Under the pieces are notes generated by a model, which worked only from the letters and a program-made list of their open reading frames with translations, ran no database searches and was not told the DNA's origin. Both the position numbers and the translations under genes were made by a program. A DNA stretch of 64,000 bases, from positions 80,410 through 144,409 of the forward strand of contig NZ_BJYR01000020.1 in NCBI RefSeq assembly GCF_007991615.1. Reading direction: 5' to 3'. Within the stretch, counting starts at the first letter, position 1. Every line of letters starts with the position of its first letter. Positions 42,486 to 51,603 of this stretch are shown piece after piece. This DNA comes from Novosphingobium sediminis (GTDB lineage Bacteria > Pseudomonadota > Alphaproteobacteria > Sphingomonadales > Sphingomonadaceae).

Positions 42486-44216
42486 TCACATTTCTGCCAG
42501 CATCGCCTTGAGTTCGCCCTTTAGGATCTTGCCGTTGGCGTTGCGCGGCAGGGTCTGCGTGCTGAAGGCGATGCGCACCGGCACCTTGAAGCCTGCCAGC
42601 CGCGCGGCGACGAAGGCGCGCAGTTCCTCTTCGGTGGCCTCCGCTCCGGGCGCGAGGTAGACGACTGCCGCCGGTTCCTCGCCCAAAGTGCGGTGGGGAA
42701 TGCCGACCAACGCCGCATCGGTTACCGCCGGATGCTCGTAGAGTACATTTTCCACCTCGATCGAATAGATGTTCTCGCCGCCCCGAATGATCACATCCTT
42801 GGCGCGGTCGACGATCGTGCAGAAGCCTTCGTCATCGACCTTCGCCAGATCGCCGGTGCGAACCCAGCCGTTGACGAAGGTCTGCGCCGTCGCCTCGGGG
42901 CGGTTCCAATAACCCGCAACGATCATCGGCCCGTTCGCCCAGAGTTCGCCCACCGTGTTTGGCGGCAGCACCGTCACACCATCCTCGGCGCGAATTTCAA
43001 GGCTGGCGACCGGCGCTGCAGGGCCGCAACTGGAAGGCCGGTTGAGATAATCCTCGGCCATGTGGTGCGTCACCGTCGCGCTGGTCTCGGTCATGCCCCA
43101 GCCATTGCCGGGGAGCGCGCCGAAAGTTTGCCAGATCGCCGAGACCAGTTCGGGCGCAGAGGGAGCGCCGCCATAGGAAACGGCTTCGAGGCTGGAGAGA
43201 TCGTACTTGTGCCGGTCGGGATGCTCGATCAGCTGCCACGCGATGAACGGCACGCCGCCGGTCATCGAGACGCGTTCCTTCTCGATCAGGCGCATGGCCT
43301 CGATCGTATCCCACTTGTGCAGCAGCACGAGGCAGCTACCGCCGGCGAGCGTACCCATCAGCGTCGCCGAATAGGCCGTCGCATGGAACAGCGGGACGGC
43401 CAGCAGGATCACGCGCCGCTTCGCCTCAGGCAGGCCCTCGCCGCGCCGCCGCGCGGTCTGCGCGCCGCTCCACGCGCTGGTCATGATATTGGTCGCAAGG
43501 TTGCGGTGCGTGCCGAGCGCGCCCTTGGGCCGGCCAGTGGTGCCGCTGGTGTAGAAGATGCCGGCGGGATCATCACTGTCGATCTCGGCTGCGGGCAGTT
43601 CGGCATCCGGCAACGAAACCCAGCTTGTCGGCGCACCGATCAGGTCTTCCAGCCGCTCGGCACCTTCGGCACTCCCGCGCGATACGATCACAGACTTTAG
43701 CGGCAGGCCTTCCGCATGGGGCGCAATCCGGTTCCAGCGATCGACGTCGGCAATCAGCAGCTTGGTGCCGCTGTCTTCCAGCGCAAAGGCCAGTTCCTCA
43801 CCCGTCCACCATGCGTTGAGCGGCACGATGATCGCGCCGAGTGCGGTGACGGCCATGAACACCGCCGGCCATTCCGGCAGGTTGCGCATCGCCAGCGCCA
43901 CCCGATCACCCTTGCCCACCCCGCGCGCAACCAGTGCTGCCATCAGCGCCGCAACCGCGCGGTGGAACGCATCGAAAGACACGCGCTCCTCGCCATAGAC
44001 GACGAAGTCCGCCGCGCCATGCGTACGGGCCGCTGCCATGACACCGCGCAAGCTGGGCAATGCGTTCTTCCAAACCCGCGTCGGGACACCCCGAATGGTG
44101 ACCGTTTCCATCTCGAACGGCATGCCCGGCGCGCAGAGTTCCTCGCGGATTTCGGCCAATGTGTGCACGGGCCAGCCGGCGGGAATCGTGGGAAGCGCGC
44201 TACTCGGTTCAGTCAT
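42486..44216 (-). CDS. Acyl-CoA ligase (AMP-forming, ANL superfamily) (1)
   Basis: This 576-residue adenylate-forming ligase has the P-loop-like motif FYTSGTTGRPKG, GWGMTETSAT, the hinge region RTGDLAKVDDEGFCTIVDRAKD, GGENIYSIEVEN and the catalytic Lys in PRNANGKILK. It would activate a carboxylic acid intermediate as its CoA thioester with ATP. The binding pocket is not readable for chain length. It is divergent from the beta-oxidation operon at 44461, with a 244-bp gap that contains a small stem (GCAAGGGGC/GCCCCGCTTGC near 44291-44315) and presumably both promoters. Confidence 0.92.
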   Translation of the reverse strand: MTEPSSALPTIPAGWPVHTLAEIREELCAPGMPFEMETVTIRGVPTRVWKNALPSLRGVMAAARTHGAADFVVYGEERVSFDAFHRAVAALMAALVARGVGKGDRVALAMRNLPEWPAVFMAVTALGAIIVPLNAWWTGEELAFALEDSGTKLLIADVDRWNRIAPHAEGLPLKSVIVSRGSAEGAERLEDLIGAPTSWVSLPDAELPAAEIDSDDPAGIFYTSGTTGRPKGALGTHRNLATNIMTSAWSGAQTARRRGEGLPEAKRRVILLAVPLFHATAYSATLMGTLAGGSCLVLLHKWDTIEAMRLIEKERVSMTGGVPFIAWQLIEHPDRHKYDLSSLEAVSYGGAPSAPELVSAIWQTFGALPGNGWGMTETSATVTHHMAEDYLNRPSSCGPAAPVASLEIRAEDGVTVLPPNTVGELWANGPMIVAGYWNRPEATAQTFVNGWVRTGDLAKVDDEGFCTIVDRAKDVIIRGGENIYSIEVENVLYEHPAVTDAALVGIPHRTLGEEPAAVVYLAPGAEATEEELRAFVAARLAGFKVPVRIAFSTQTLPRNANGKILKGELKAMLAEM

Positions 44217-44460
44217 GACATCCTCGCGGGCCCGGCTCGTTGCGGCCTTGCCTCATTGGGGCGAGAGACTAGTGCCGCCCCGGCGTTGCAGCAAGGGGCC
44301 GAAAGCCCCGCTTGCCGTAGCGGAAGGCAGCAAATCCGGCAGAATTGCGTGATTTTTTCGACTCTTCGGACTGCGCGGACGCTTCCCTGATCCCTCCCGA
44401 TGACCTAATCCCAGACCCCAACAAGACTTGCATAACAAGATTCGTGGGAAGGACGCTGAT

Positions 44461-45294
44461 TTGCCGGAAGCCGAGCACCCGGAGACCGCCACCCTTGCAC
44501 CTGCCGAGGCCGATATGGGCTTTGGCGCACTCGCCGCGCGGCTGGAACCGCTGGGAGGGGGCCGCTTCAGGCTCGATGGCGCGGCAGGCTGGATGCAGGG
44601 CCGAACGATGTATGGCGGCACGGCAGCCTTCATCGCCTACTCGGCCGCCAAGCTCGCGTTCCCTGATCTGCCCCCCTTGCGCGCCGCGCAGGTCGGCTTT
44701 GTCGCACCGGTGGGTGAACATCTCGAAGTCGAGGTCGTCATGCTCCGGCAGGGCCGCAGCGTCGCGCAAGTCGAAACCTCGCTCATGTGCGACGGGGCGG
44801 TGGCCCAGCGCACACTCTGGCTGTTCGGCGCGGGGCGGGAAAGCAACGGGACGGTTCCTGCGGCCATCCTGCCGGGTCTGATCCAGCCCGAGGACTCGCC
44901 GTTCCTCGGCGCCAACGACATGGCCCCCGCCTTTACCGCACGGATGGACATGCGCCGCGCCGATCCGCCCGGCGGCTCGCCCCCGGGCACAATCCGCCGC
45001 TGGGTCCGTCTGAGGGACCGCTCCGGCCTCGATTCAGCCGGCGAACTCGTTGGTATCGGTGATGCACTCCCGCCGGGTTCGGCCCGCGCGATGGAGCGCA
45101 AGGGGCCGATCAGTTCGATCACCTGGGCGCTGACGATCCTCGGCGAAGTGCCGCCCACCCGCGAAGGCTGGTGGCTGCTCGAGACCAGTTCGAACCACAT
45201 GGCAAACGGGTTCAGCAGCGAAACCTTGCGGCTGTGGAACAGTGAAGGCGTGGAAGTGATGCACGGCCTGCAATCGGTGGCGGTGTTCGGATGA
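44461..45294 (+). CDS. Acyl-CoA thioesterase-like (double hotdog, TesB-type)
   Basis: This protein of about 277 residues has the layout of TesB-like/acyl-CoA thioesterase family proteins: an N-terminal hotdog (WMQGRTMYGGTAAFIAYSAA, AAQVGFVAPVGEHLEVEVVM) and a second one towards the C-terminus (WWLLETSSNHMANGFSSETL, GVEVMHGLQSVAVFG). The start is uncertain: a TTG at 44461 has GGGAAGGA upstream, while an ATG at 44515 would give a shorter N-terminus. It opens the plus operon, and its stop overlaps the start of the serine hydrolase (ATGA). It would release free acid or regulate CoA pools. Confidence 0.8.
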   Translation: MPEAEHPETATLAPAEADMGFGALAARLEPLGGGRFRLDGAAGWMQGRTMYGGTAAFIAYSAAKLAFPDLPPLRAAQVGFVAPVGEHLEVEVVMLRQGRSVAQVETSLMCDGAVAQRTLWLFGAGRESNGTVPAAILPGLIQPEDSPFLGANDMAPAFTARMDMRRADPPGGSPPGTIRRWVRLRDRSGLDSAGELVGIGDALPPGSARAMERKGPISSITWALTILGEVPPTREGWWLLETSSNHMANGFSSETLRLWNSEGVEVMHGLQSVAVFG

Positions 45295-46517
45295 TCGATC
45301 TGGCCGATCCCGCCGCCCACGGCTTCGACGCCGCCCGCCTCGCCCGCATTGGCGCCTTCCTTGAGGAGCGCTACGTCGGTCCCGGCCTGCTCCCACATGC
45401 GGACATCCTGATCGCGCGCGATGGCGAGCCGCTCCACCGCTTCACCTGCGGCAAGGCCCGCGCCGATGGCACGCCGCTCAGCAACGACGCGATCTTCCGC
45501 ATCGCCTCGATGACCAAGCCGCTCACCAGCGTGGCCTTCATGCTGCTGCTGGAGGAAGGCAAGGTCGCGCTCGACGATCCCGTCACCAAGGTGATCCCGG
45601 AATTCGCCGGGCTCGGCATCTACAACGGCGGGGGCGGTGATGCGCCGTTCTTCCCGACCCGCGCGGCCGCGAACCCGATGCGGATGGTGGACCTGCTCAC
45701 CCACATGTCGGGCCTGACCTACGGCATCCAGAACCGCACCAATGTCGATGCCGCCTATCGCAAGAACCGGCTCGACGGACATGCCTCGCTGCCCGGCAAC
45801 GATCACTTCATCGCCGAACTCGCCAAGCTCCCGCTGGAGTTCGACCCGGGCACGGCGTGGAACTATTCGGTCAGCACCGACGTGCTCGGCGTAGTGGTTT
45901 CGCGGCTCTCCGGCATGAGCCTAGGCGCTTTCTTCGCGAGCCGCATCTTCGCGCCGCTCGGCATGGTCGATACCGGCTTCCATTGCCCGCCCGAGAAGGC
46001 CCATCGCCTGACCGATAGCTGGGCCTGGAACCCGCTCGGCGCGCCCACGCTGATCGACCATGCGGCGGAATCGAACACCCTGCGCGAACCCCGCTTCGAA
46101 AGCGGCGGGGGCGGGCTGCTCTCAACGACCGCAGATTACCACCGTTTCTGTGCTGCGCTCGCCAAAGGCGGCGCGCCGTTGATCTCGCCCAAGACGCTGG
46201 CGCTGATGGCCACCAACCACCTCCCCGGCGGCGCGGACCTCACCACCCTCTCGCGCGCGCTGTTCAGCGAGGCGGGTAACGCGGGGATCGGGTTCGGGCT
46301 CGGCTTTGGCGTCGTGGTCGATCCGGCAAAGACGCTCATTCCCGGCACGCGCGGGGAATTCCACTGGGGCGGAATCCATTCCACCTCCTTCTTCATCGAT
46401 CCGGTCGAAAAGCTGCACATGGTCTTCATGACCCAGCTCTTCCCCTCGTCCAGCTATCCCATCCGCCGCCAGCTCAAGACGCTGGTCTATTCGGCGATGA
46501 CGCACAGTCACGCCTGA
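45291..46517 (+). CDS. Serine hydrolase of the class C beta-lactamase/esterase family
   Basis: This 408-residue protein has the SxxK motif at S73-M-T-K76 (IASMTKPLTS), a Tyr motif (WNYSVSTDVLG) and the third motif near HWGGIHST. No signal peptide is seen, so it is likely cytoplasmic, unlike true beta-lactamases; homologues with this layout are esterases, lactonases or transesterases. The start overlaps the thioesterase stop by 4 bp, and the 3-hydroxyacyl-CoA dehydrogenase follows after 22 bp. Lactone or ester hydrolysis within the pathway is plausible. Confidence 0.88.
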   Translation: MIDLADPAAHGFDAARLARIGAFLEERYVGPGLLPHADILIARDGEPLHRFTCGKARADGTPLSNDAIFRIASMTKPLTSVAFMLLLEEGKVALDDPVTKVIPEFAGLGIYNGGGGDAPFFPTRAAANPMRMVDLLTHMSGLTYGIQNRTNVDAAYRKNRLDGHASLPGNDHFIAELAKLPLEFDPGTAWNYSVSTDVLGVVVSRLSGMSLGAFFASRIFAPLGMVDTGFHCPPEKAHRLTDSWAWNPLGAPTLIDHAAESNTLREPRFESGGGGLLSTTADYHRFCAALAKGGAPLISPKTLALMATNHLPGGADLTTLSRALFSEAGNAGIGFGLGFGVVVDPAKTLIPGTRGEFHWGGIHSTSFFIDPVEKLHMVFMTQLFPSSSYPIRRQLKTLVYSAMTHSHA

Positions 46518-46539
46518 AGCCTTCTAAGGAGACACCGCA

Positions 46540-47796
46540 ATGTCCGATCCCATTTCCGGCGCCAAGGACCATATCGACGCCGCGCGCAAGCTTGCCGCGA
46601 CCATTGACGATATCCCGGCAGATACCGCGCTGCTCCCCGTGAACAAGGTCGGCGTGATCGGCGCAGGCACGATGGGCGGCGGCATCACGATGAATTTCCT
46701 CACCGCCGGCATCCCCGTCACCATCGTGGAGATGACGCAGGAGGCGCTGGACCGCGGCGTTGCCACGATGCGCCGCAACTACGAAAACACGGTGAAGCGC
46801 GGCAAGATGGACGCGGCGCTGGCCGAAGCCGCGATGGGCCGCCTCACGCCCTCGCTTGATTTCAATGCGCTCGCCGACGCCGACCTCGTAATCGAGGCGG
46901 TCTACGAGAGCATGGACGTCAAGAAGGAGGTCTTTGGCAAGCTCGACGGCATCGTGAAGCAGGGTGCGATCCTTGCCAGCAACACCAGCTACCTTGACGT
47001 AAACGAGATCGGCGCCTCCACCAAGCGCCCCGAAGCCGTGCTCGGCATGCACTTCTTCTCGCCCGCCAACGTCATGAAGCTGCTCGAAGTCGTGCGCGGC
47101 TCGGCCACCGCCAAGGACGTGCTGGCCACCGTGATGGCGCTCGCGGTCAAGATCGGCAAGGTGCCGGTCGTCTCGGGCGTGTGCCACGGCTTCATCGGCA
47201 ACCGTATGCTGAGCAAGCGGCAGGAACAGGCCAACGCGCTCATCATGGAAGGCGCCGACTTCGCCGACGTCGACAACGCGCTCCTTGAATTCGGTTTCCC
47301 GATGGGTCCGTTCCAGATGGCAGACCTCGCGGGTCTCGACATCGGCTGGCACCGCGATCCCAACCGCATCGAAACCCTGCGCGAAGCGCTCTGCGCTCTG
47401 GGCCGCTGGGGCCAGAAGACCGGCAAGGGCTTCTACGACTACGACGAGAACCGCCAGCGCACCCCGTCCGAAGTGACGCGCGGCCTGATCGCCGAATGGG
47501 CCGCCAAGGCGGGCAAGCCCCAGCGCAAGATCGACGCGGCAGAAATCCTCGAACGCCTGCTCTACCCGATGATCAGCGAAGGTGCGCTTATCCTCGAGGA
47601 AGGCATTTCGCAGCGCGGGTCTGACATCGATACCGTCTGGCTCAACGGCTATGGCTGGCCCGCATGGACCGGCGGCCCGATGTTCTGGGCGAGCCACATC
47701 GGCCTCGCCACCGTCGTCGCCGGGCTTGAGAAGCACGGCCTCCCCGTCGCCCCGCTGCTCGCCCGCAAGGCAGCAGCCGGCGAAGCCTTCGACTGA
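46540..47796 (+). CDS. 3-hydroxyacyl-CoA dehydrogenase
   Basis: This 418-residue NAD-dependent beta-oxidation enzyme has the N-terminal Rossmann motif G41-A-G43-T-M-G46 (VIGAGTMGGG), the catalytic residues S150 (ASNTS), H171 (LGMHFFSPA) and E183 (KLLEVVRG), and two C-terminal 3HCDH domains ending in LNGYGWPAWTGGPMFWA, the form normally found in the C-terminal half of FadB/FadJ. No crotonase domain is fused, so hydration is done by another enzyme. AAGGAG precedes the start. It is in operon with the acyl-CoA ligase and thiolase downstream. Confidence 0.92.
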   Translation: MSDPISGAKDHIDAARKLAATIDDIPADTALLPVNKVGVIGAGTMGGGITMNFLTAGIPVTIVEMTQEALDRGVATMRRNYENTVKRGKMDAALAEAAMGRLTPSLDFNALADADLVIEAVYESMDVKKEVFGKLDGIVKQGAILASNTSYLDVNEIGASTKRPEAVLGMHFFSPANVMKLLEVVRGSATAKDVLATVMALAVKIGKVPVVSGVCHGFIGNRMLSKRQEQANALIMEGADFADVDNALLEFGFPMGPFQMADLAGLDIGWHRDPNRIETLREALCALGRWGQKTGKGFYDYDENRQRTPSEVTRGLIAEWAAKAGKPQRKIDAAEILERLLYPMISEGALILEEGISQRGSDIDTVWLNGYGWPAWTGGPMFWASHIGLATVVAGLEKHGLPVAPLLARKAAAGEAFD

Positions 47797-47810
47797 GCAG
47801 GGCGAGCGCC

Positions 47811-49403
47811 ATGCGGATCGAGGAGATCATCGCAGCCCCGTTCATTCCGCTCAGCGTGATCCTGCACGCACACGCGGAACGGCGGGGCGAAGCCATCGCC
47901 ATTGCGGACGAGACTTCGCGGATTTCGTGGGCAGACCTCGACGCGATGCTCGACCGCGTGGCCGCGGCACTCCAGCGCGAGGGGGTCGAGGCAAACGAGC
48001 CGGTCGCCATCGCGGCGAGCAATTCGGTGCGCACCGCGCTTGCCTTCCTTGGCGCGCTGCGCGCCGGGGCAGTAGCCGCCCCCCTCACTTCGACTGCTGC
48101 GCCGCCGACAGTGCTGGCCATGCTGGCAGACAGCACCAGCCGCGTGCTGCTGCTCGACAAGACAATGGCCGAGGGGCTGGCAGGCCTGCCGTTCCCCGAC
48201 CACGTCAAGCGCATCGCGCTCGATGACAGCGATGCCGGCGTTCCCTTCTCCGAGTGGATTGCTCCCGCAGGCGCGAAGCCCGAAGAGCGCCTTCCGCGCC
48301 CGGAAGATCCATTCAACATCATCTACTCCTCGGGCACCACGGGCATGCCCAAGGGTATCGTCCAGAGCCACCAGATGCGCCACGAATATGTGCGGCGCGG
48401 GCTCGGCTCGGGCTTTGACGACGATACCGCGACGATCTGCTCGACCCCGCTTTATTCGAACACCACGCTGGTCAGCTTCCTCCCCACGCTGACGGCGGCG
48501 GGCAAGGTCGTGCTGATGAAGAAGTTCGATGCGCGCGGCTTCCTTGAACTCAGCGAACGCGAGCGCGTGACCAACGCCATGCTCGTGCCGGTCCAGTATC
48601 GCCGGATCATGGAGCACCCGGATTTCGATAGCTTCGACCTGTCCTCCTACCGCCTCAAGACCTGCACTTCGGCTCCCTTCCCGGCATGGCTCAAGGCGGA
48701 CGTGCTGAAGCGCTGGCCCGGCGGACTTGTCGAAGGCTATGGCCTGACCGAAGGCGGCGCGACGACCAACCTTGTCGCGCACGAGTATCCGAACAAGCTT
48801 CATACCGTGGGCCGGCCCTCACCTGGCCACGTCATCAAAATCATCGACGAGGACGGCAACGAACTGCCGCTGGGCGAAGTTGGCGAGATCGTCGGCAGAT
48901 CGCCGATCATGATGAACGGCTACCACGGCCAGCCCGACAAGACGCGTGAGATGGAGTGGTACGACAAGGACGGGAACCGCTACCTGCGCCACGGCGATGT
49001 CGGCAAGTTCGACGAGGACGGCTTCCTCATCCTGATGGACCGCGCCAAGGACATGATCATCTCCGGCGGGTTCAACATCTTTCCGACCGACCTCGAAGCC
49101 GAACTGACCCGCCAGCCCGCCGTGAAGGAAGCCGCCGTCGTCGGCATCCCCTCCGATCAGTGGGGCGAGACGCCGCTTGCCGTGATCGTGCTCGCGGATC
49201 CTGCCGCCGATCCCGAAGCGATCCGGCAGGAAGCCAACCGCGCGCTGGGCAAGACACAGCGCATCGCCCGGATCGAAGTTGTCGATGAATTGCCGCGCAG
49301 CCCCATCGGCAAAGTGTTGAAGCGCGAACTGCGCGATCACTTCGGCGGAAATCCCATTGCCCAAGCCCCCATCACAGATTCCAAGGAGAGCAACCATGCG
49401 TGA
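47811..49403 (+). CDS. Acyl-CoA ligase (AMP-forming, ANL superfamily) (2)
   Basis: This 530-residue adenylate-forming enzyme has YSSGTTGMPKG, GYGLTEGGATTN, RHGDVGKFDEDGFLILMDRA, GGFNIFPTDLEAE and the catalytic Lys in PRSPIGKVLK. It is divergent from the ligase at 42486 and has no signal or fused domain. It lies 14 bp after the 3-hydroxyacyl-CoA dehydrogenase and overlaps the thiolase start by 8 bp, so it probably activates the acid that enters this beta-oxidation block. Confidence 0.92.
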   Translation: MRIEEIIAAPFIPLSVILHAHAERRGEAIAIADETSRISWADLDAMLDRVAAALQREGVEANEPVAIAASNSVRTALAFLGALRAGAVAAPLTSTAAPPTVLAMLADSTSRVLLLDKTMAEGLAGLPFPDHVKRIALDDSDAGVPFSEWIAPAGAKPEERLPRPEDPFNIIYSSGTTGMPKGIVQSHQMRHEYVRRGLGSGFDDDTATICSTPLYSNTTLVSFLPTLTAAGKVVLMKKFDARGFLELSERERVTNAMLVPVQYRRIMEHPDFDSFDLSSYRLKTCTSAPFPAWLKADVLKRWPGGLVEGYGLTEGGATTNLVAHEYPNKLHTVGRPSPGHVIKIIDEDGNELPLGEVGEIVGRSPIMMNGYHGQPDKTREMEWYDKDGNRYLRHGDVGKFDEDGFLILMDRAKDMIISGGFNIFPTDLEAELTRQPAVKEAAVVGIPSDQWGETPLAVIVLADPAADPEAIRQEANRALGKTQRIARIEVVDELPRSPIGKVLKRELRDHFGGNPIAQAPITDSKESNHA

Positions 49404-50571
49404 TGCCGTAATCGTCGCCGCCGCCCGCACCCCCATCGGGCGCGCCTACAAGGGCGCTTTCAACGCCACCGCCGGCGCCACGCTCGGCGCGCTTTCGCTT
49501 GAGGCCGCCGTGGCGCGCGCCGGGATCGAAGGCGGCGAGATTGACGACGTGCTGTGGGGCTCGGCCCTCCAGCAGGGCGCGCAGGCCGGCAATATCGCCC
49601 GCCAGGTCGCGCTCCGTGCGGGGCTCCCGGTCACCGTCTCGGGCATGAGCATGGACCGCCAGTGCTCCTCGGGCCTGATGACCATCGCCACCGCCGCCAA
49701 GCAGATCATCGTCGATCGCATGGATGTGGTCGCCGCAGGCGGTCAGGAATCGATCAGCCTTGTCCAGACCAAGGACATGCGCGTTGCGCCCGATCGCAGC
49801 CTCGTCGCCATGCACAACGCGGTCTACATGCCGATGCTGCAGACCGCCGAGACGGTCGGCAAGCGCTACAACATCAGCCGCGAAGCCTGCGACGAATATG
49901 CTCTGCAATCGCAGCAGCGCACCGCCGCTGCGCAGGCTGCGGGCAAGTTCGATGACGAGATCGTGGCGACCACCAGCTCGATGGGCGTGCAGAACAAGGA
50001 AACCGGCGAAATCACGATGCAGGACGTGACGCTCACCAAGGATGAGGGCAACCGCCCCTCGACCACCTTGGAGAACCTGCAGGCGCTGAAGCCCGTGATC
50101 GAAGGCGGCATCGTGACTGCGGGCAATGCCAGCCAGCTTTCGGATGGTTCGGCAGCCGTTGTTCTGATGGAAGCTGCCGTCGCCGCCAAAAAGAGCCTCG
50201 CGCCGCTGGGCCGCTATGTCGGCATGGCCGCCGCTGGCACCGAGCCCGATGAAATGGGCATCGGCCCGGTCTTTGCGGTCCCCGCGCTCCTCAAGCGTTT
50301 CGGCCTCAAGATGGACGACATCGGGCTGTGGGAGCTCAACGAAGCTTTCGCGGTGCAGGTGCTCTATTGCCGCGACAAGCTCGGCATTCCGAACGAACTG
50401 CTCAACGTCAACGGCGGCGCGATCTCCATCGGCCACCCCTATGGCATGACCGGCGCGCGCGGCGTGATGCACGCACTGATCGAAGGCAAGCGCCGGGGCG
50501 CTAAGTATGTCGTCGTCACGATGTGCGTCGGCGGCGGCATGGGCGCGGCGGGGCTGTTCGAGGTTCTCTAA
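49396..50571 (+). CDS. Acetyl-CoA C-acyltransferase (thiolase)
   Basis: This 391-residue thiolase is fully equipped: nucleophile C90 (MDRQCSSGLM), the HPYGMTGARG His and the second Cys in CVGGGMGAAG. The N-terminus RDAVIVAAARTPIGRAYKG is typical. The ATG at 49396 has AAGGAGAG upstream and overlaps the ligase stop. It completes the thiolytic step after the 3-hydroxyacyl-CoA dehydrogenase of the same operon. It contrasts with the defective thiolase-fold protein at 28660. Confidence 0.94.
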   Translation: MRDAVIVAAARTPIGRAYKGAFNATAGATLGALSLEAAVARAGIEGGEIDDVLWGSALQQGAQAGNIARQVALRAGLPVTVSGMSMDRQCSSGLMTIATAAKQIIVDRMDVVAAGGQESISLVQTKDMRVAPDRSLVAMHNAVYMPMLQTAETVGKRYNISREACDEYALQSQQRTAAAQAAGKFDDEIVATTSSMGVQNKETGEITMQDVTLTKDEGNRPSTTLENLQALKPVIEGGIVTAGNASQLSDGSAAVVLMEAAVAAKKSLAPLGRYVGMAAAGTEPDEMGIGPVFAVPALLKRFGLKMDDIGLWELNEAFAVQVLYCRDKLGIPNELLNVNGGAISIGHPYGMTGARGVMHALIEGKRRGAKYVVVTMCVGGGMGAAGLFEVL

Positions 50572-50591
50572 GGCCTAGGGCCCACCCCCGA

Positions 50592-50653
50592 CCCCTCCCG
50601 CAAGCGGGAGGGGAGTAAAAATGCTTGAGTGTGCCCTCCCGCTTGCGGGAGGG
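50592..50653. repeat. Two GC-rich palindromes (repeat family D) after the thiolase
   Basis: CCCCTCCCGCAAGCGGGAGGGG (50592-50613), followed by AGTAAAAATG, and CCCTCCCGCTTGCGGGAGGG (50634-50653) are back-to-back palindromes of the same family as 6947 and 55601. They lie 20 bases after the thiolase stop and probably mark the end of the beta-oxidation transcript or stabilise its 3' end. Confidence 0.75.
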
Positions 50654-50735
50654 CCGCGAGGCTTGGCGAACGCAGAGAGCCTAGCCGCAGCGGGGTGGGT
50701 TGCTCGCGGCAACCGCACAGCCTACCCTCTGCGAC

Positions 50736-51470
50736 ATGACCGAAGACACCCGCCCCTGGCCACAGGACGGCCGCGAACGCCTGATCTACCCTTCCCCGGT
50801 CGGCTGGAAGGGCACCGATTTCGTCGACAACGAGGGCGAGCTCCTCAAGCTCCTGAACCCCAAGACGGTGTTCATGATGGGCGACAACCCCGCCCTGCCC
50901 CGGATGCCCGAACGCCCGCGCCTGCTCGATTTCTTCCGCTGCCGCTTCGGCGATATCACCGTGCGGCACCTCCTGATCAGCGCCAAGCGCGCGCTGGATG
51001 ACGGCCTCCCGGAAAAGGTCGTCATGGCCTGCCTGCTGCACGACATTTCCAACGGCTGCCTGATCCGCTGCGACCACGGCTACTGGAGCGCGCAGCTGGT
51101 GGGGCCCTACGTCGATCCGGAAGTTGCCTTCGCGGTGAAGTACCATCAGGCGCTGCGCTATGTGCCCGATGAGAGCGTCGGCTACGCCTACCCCGAAAGC
51201 TACCACGCCTTCTTCGGGCCGGACTATGAAGTTCCCGAGTACCTCTTGCGCGACGCCGAGTACGCGAAGAACCACAAGTGGTACATGACCGCGCGGCAGA
51301 TGACGCTCTACGACACCTACTTCTTCGATGATTTCCCGGTGGTTCAGCCCGAAGAACTGGAGGACGTGATCGGGCGGAACTTCAAGGAGCCGGAAGAAGG
51401 GCTCGGCTTCGACGGATCACCCACCGCGCATATGTGGCGCACAATGATCTGGCCGAACAATTTCTTGTGA
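50736..51470 (+). CDS. HD-domain protein, possible diiron oxygenase
   Basis: This 244-residue protein of no assigned name has an HD-superfamily ligand series: H78 (ITVRHLLIS), H102-D103 (ACLLHDISNG), H114 (RCDHGYWSAQ), H137 (AVKYHQALRY) and Asp candidates in LYDTYFFDD. This H...HD...H...H...D order is shared by HD phosphohydrolases and by the mixed-valent diiron oxygenases MIOX and PhnZ. The C-terminus (HMWRTMIWPNNFL) is aromatic-rich. The ATG at 50736 follows the family D repeats, 164 bp after the thiolase. Lack of a nucleotide-binding signature and the catabolic context make an oxygenase worth testing; a phosphohydrolase remains possible. Confidence 0.7.
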   Translation: MTEDTRPWPQDGRERLIYPSPVGWKGTDFVDNEGELLKLLNPKTVFMMGDNPALPRMPERPRLLDFFRCRFGDITVRHLLISAKRALDDGLPEKVVMACLLHDISNGCLIRCDHGYWSAQLVGPYVDPEVAFAVKYHQALRYVPDESVGYAYPESYHAFFGPDYEVPEYLLRDAEYAKNHKWYMTARQMTLYDTYFFDDFPVVQPEELEDVIGRNFKEPEEGLGFDGSPTAHMWRTMIWPNNFL

Positions 51471-51603
51471 GGCAGTTATTGAGGGAGCTTGAAGGTTACG
51501 TTTCGAAATACGACCACGTTTCTGCCGCTTCTTATGGGCTTTCCCATGCCCGGCATAGGTTGTAGTCTCGCCGCTATGATTGATGGCCTGAACAGGAATT
51601 TTG

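Noticed and set aside
50592..50653. Classical intrinsic terminator after the thiolase
   Set aside because: The hairpins are strong but no run of T follows; they belong to a dispersed palindrome family, so I list them as repeats and only suggest a 3'-end role.
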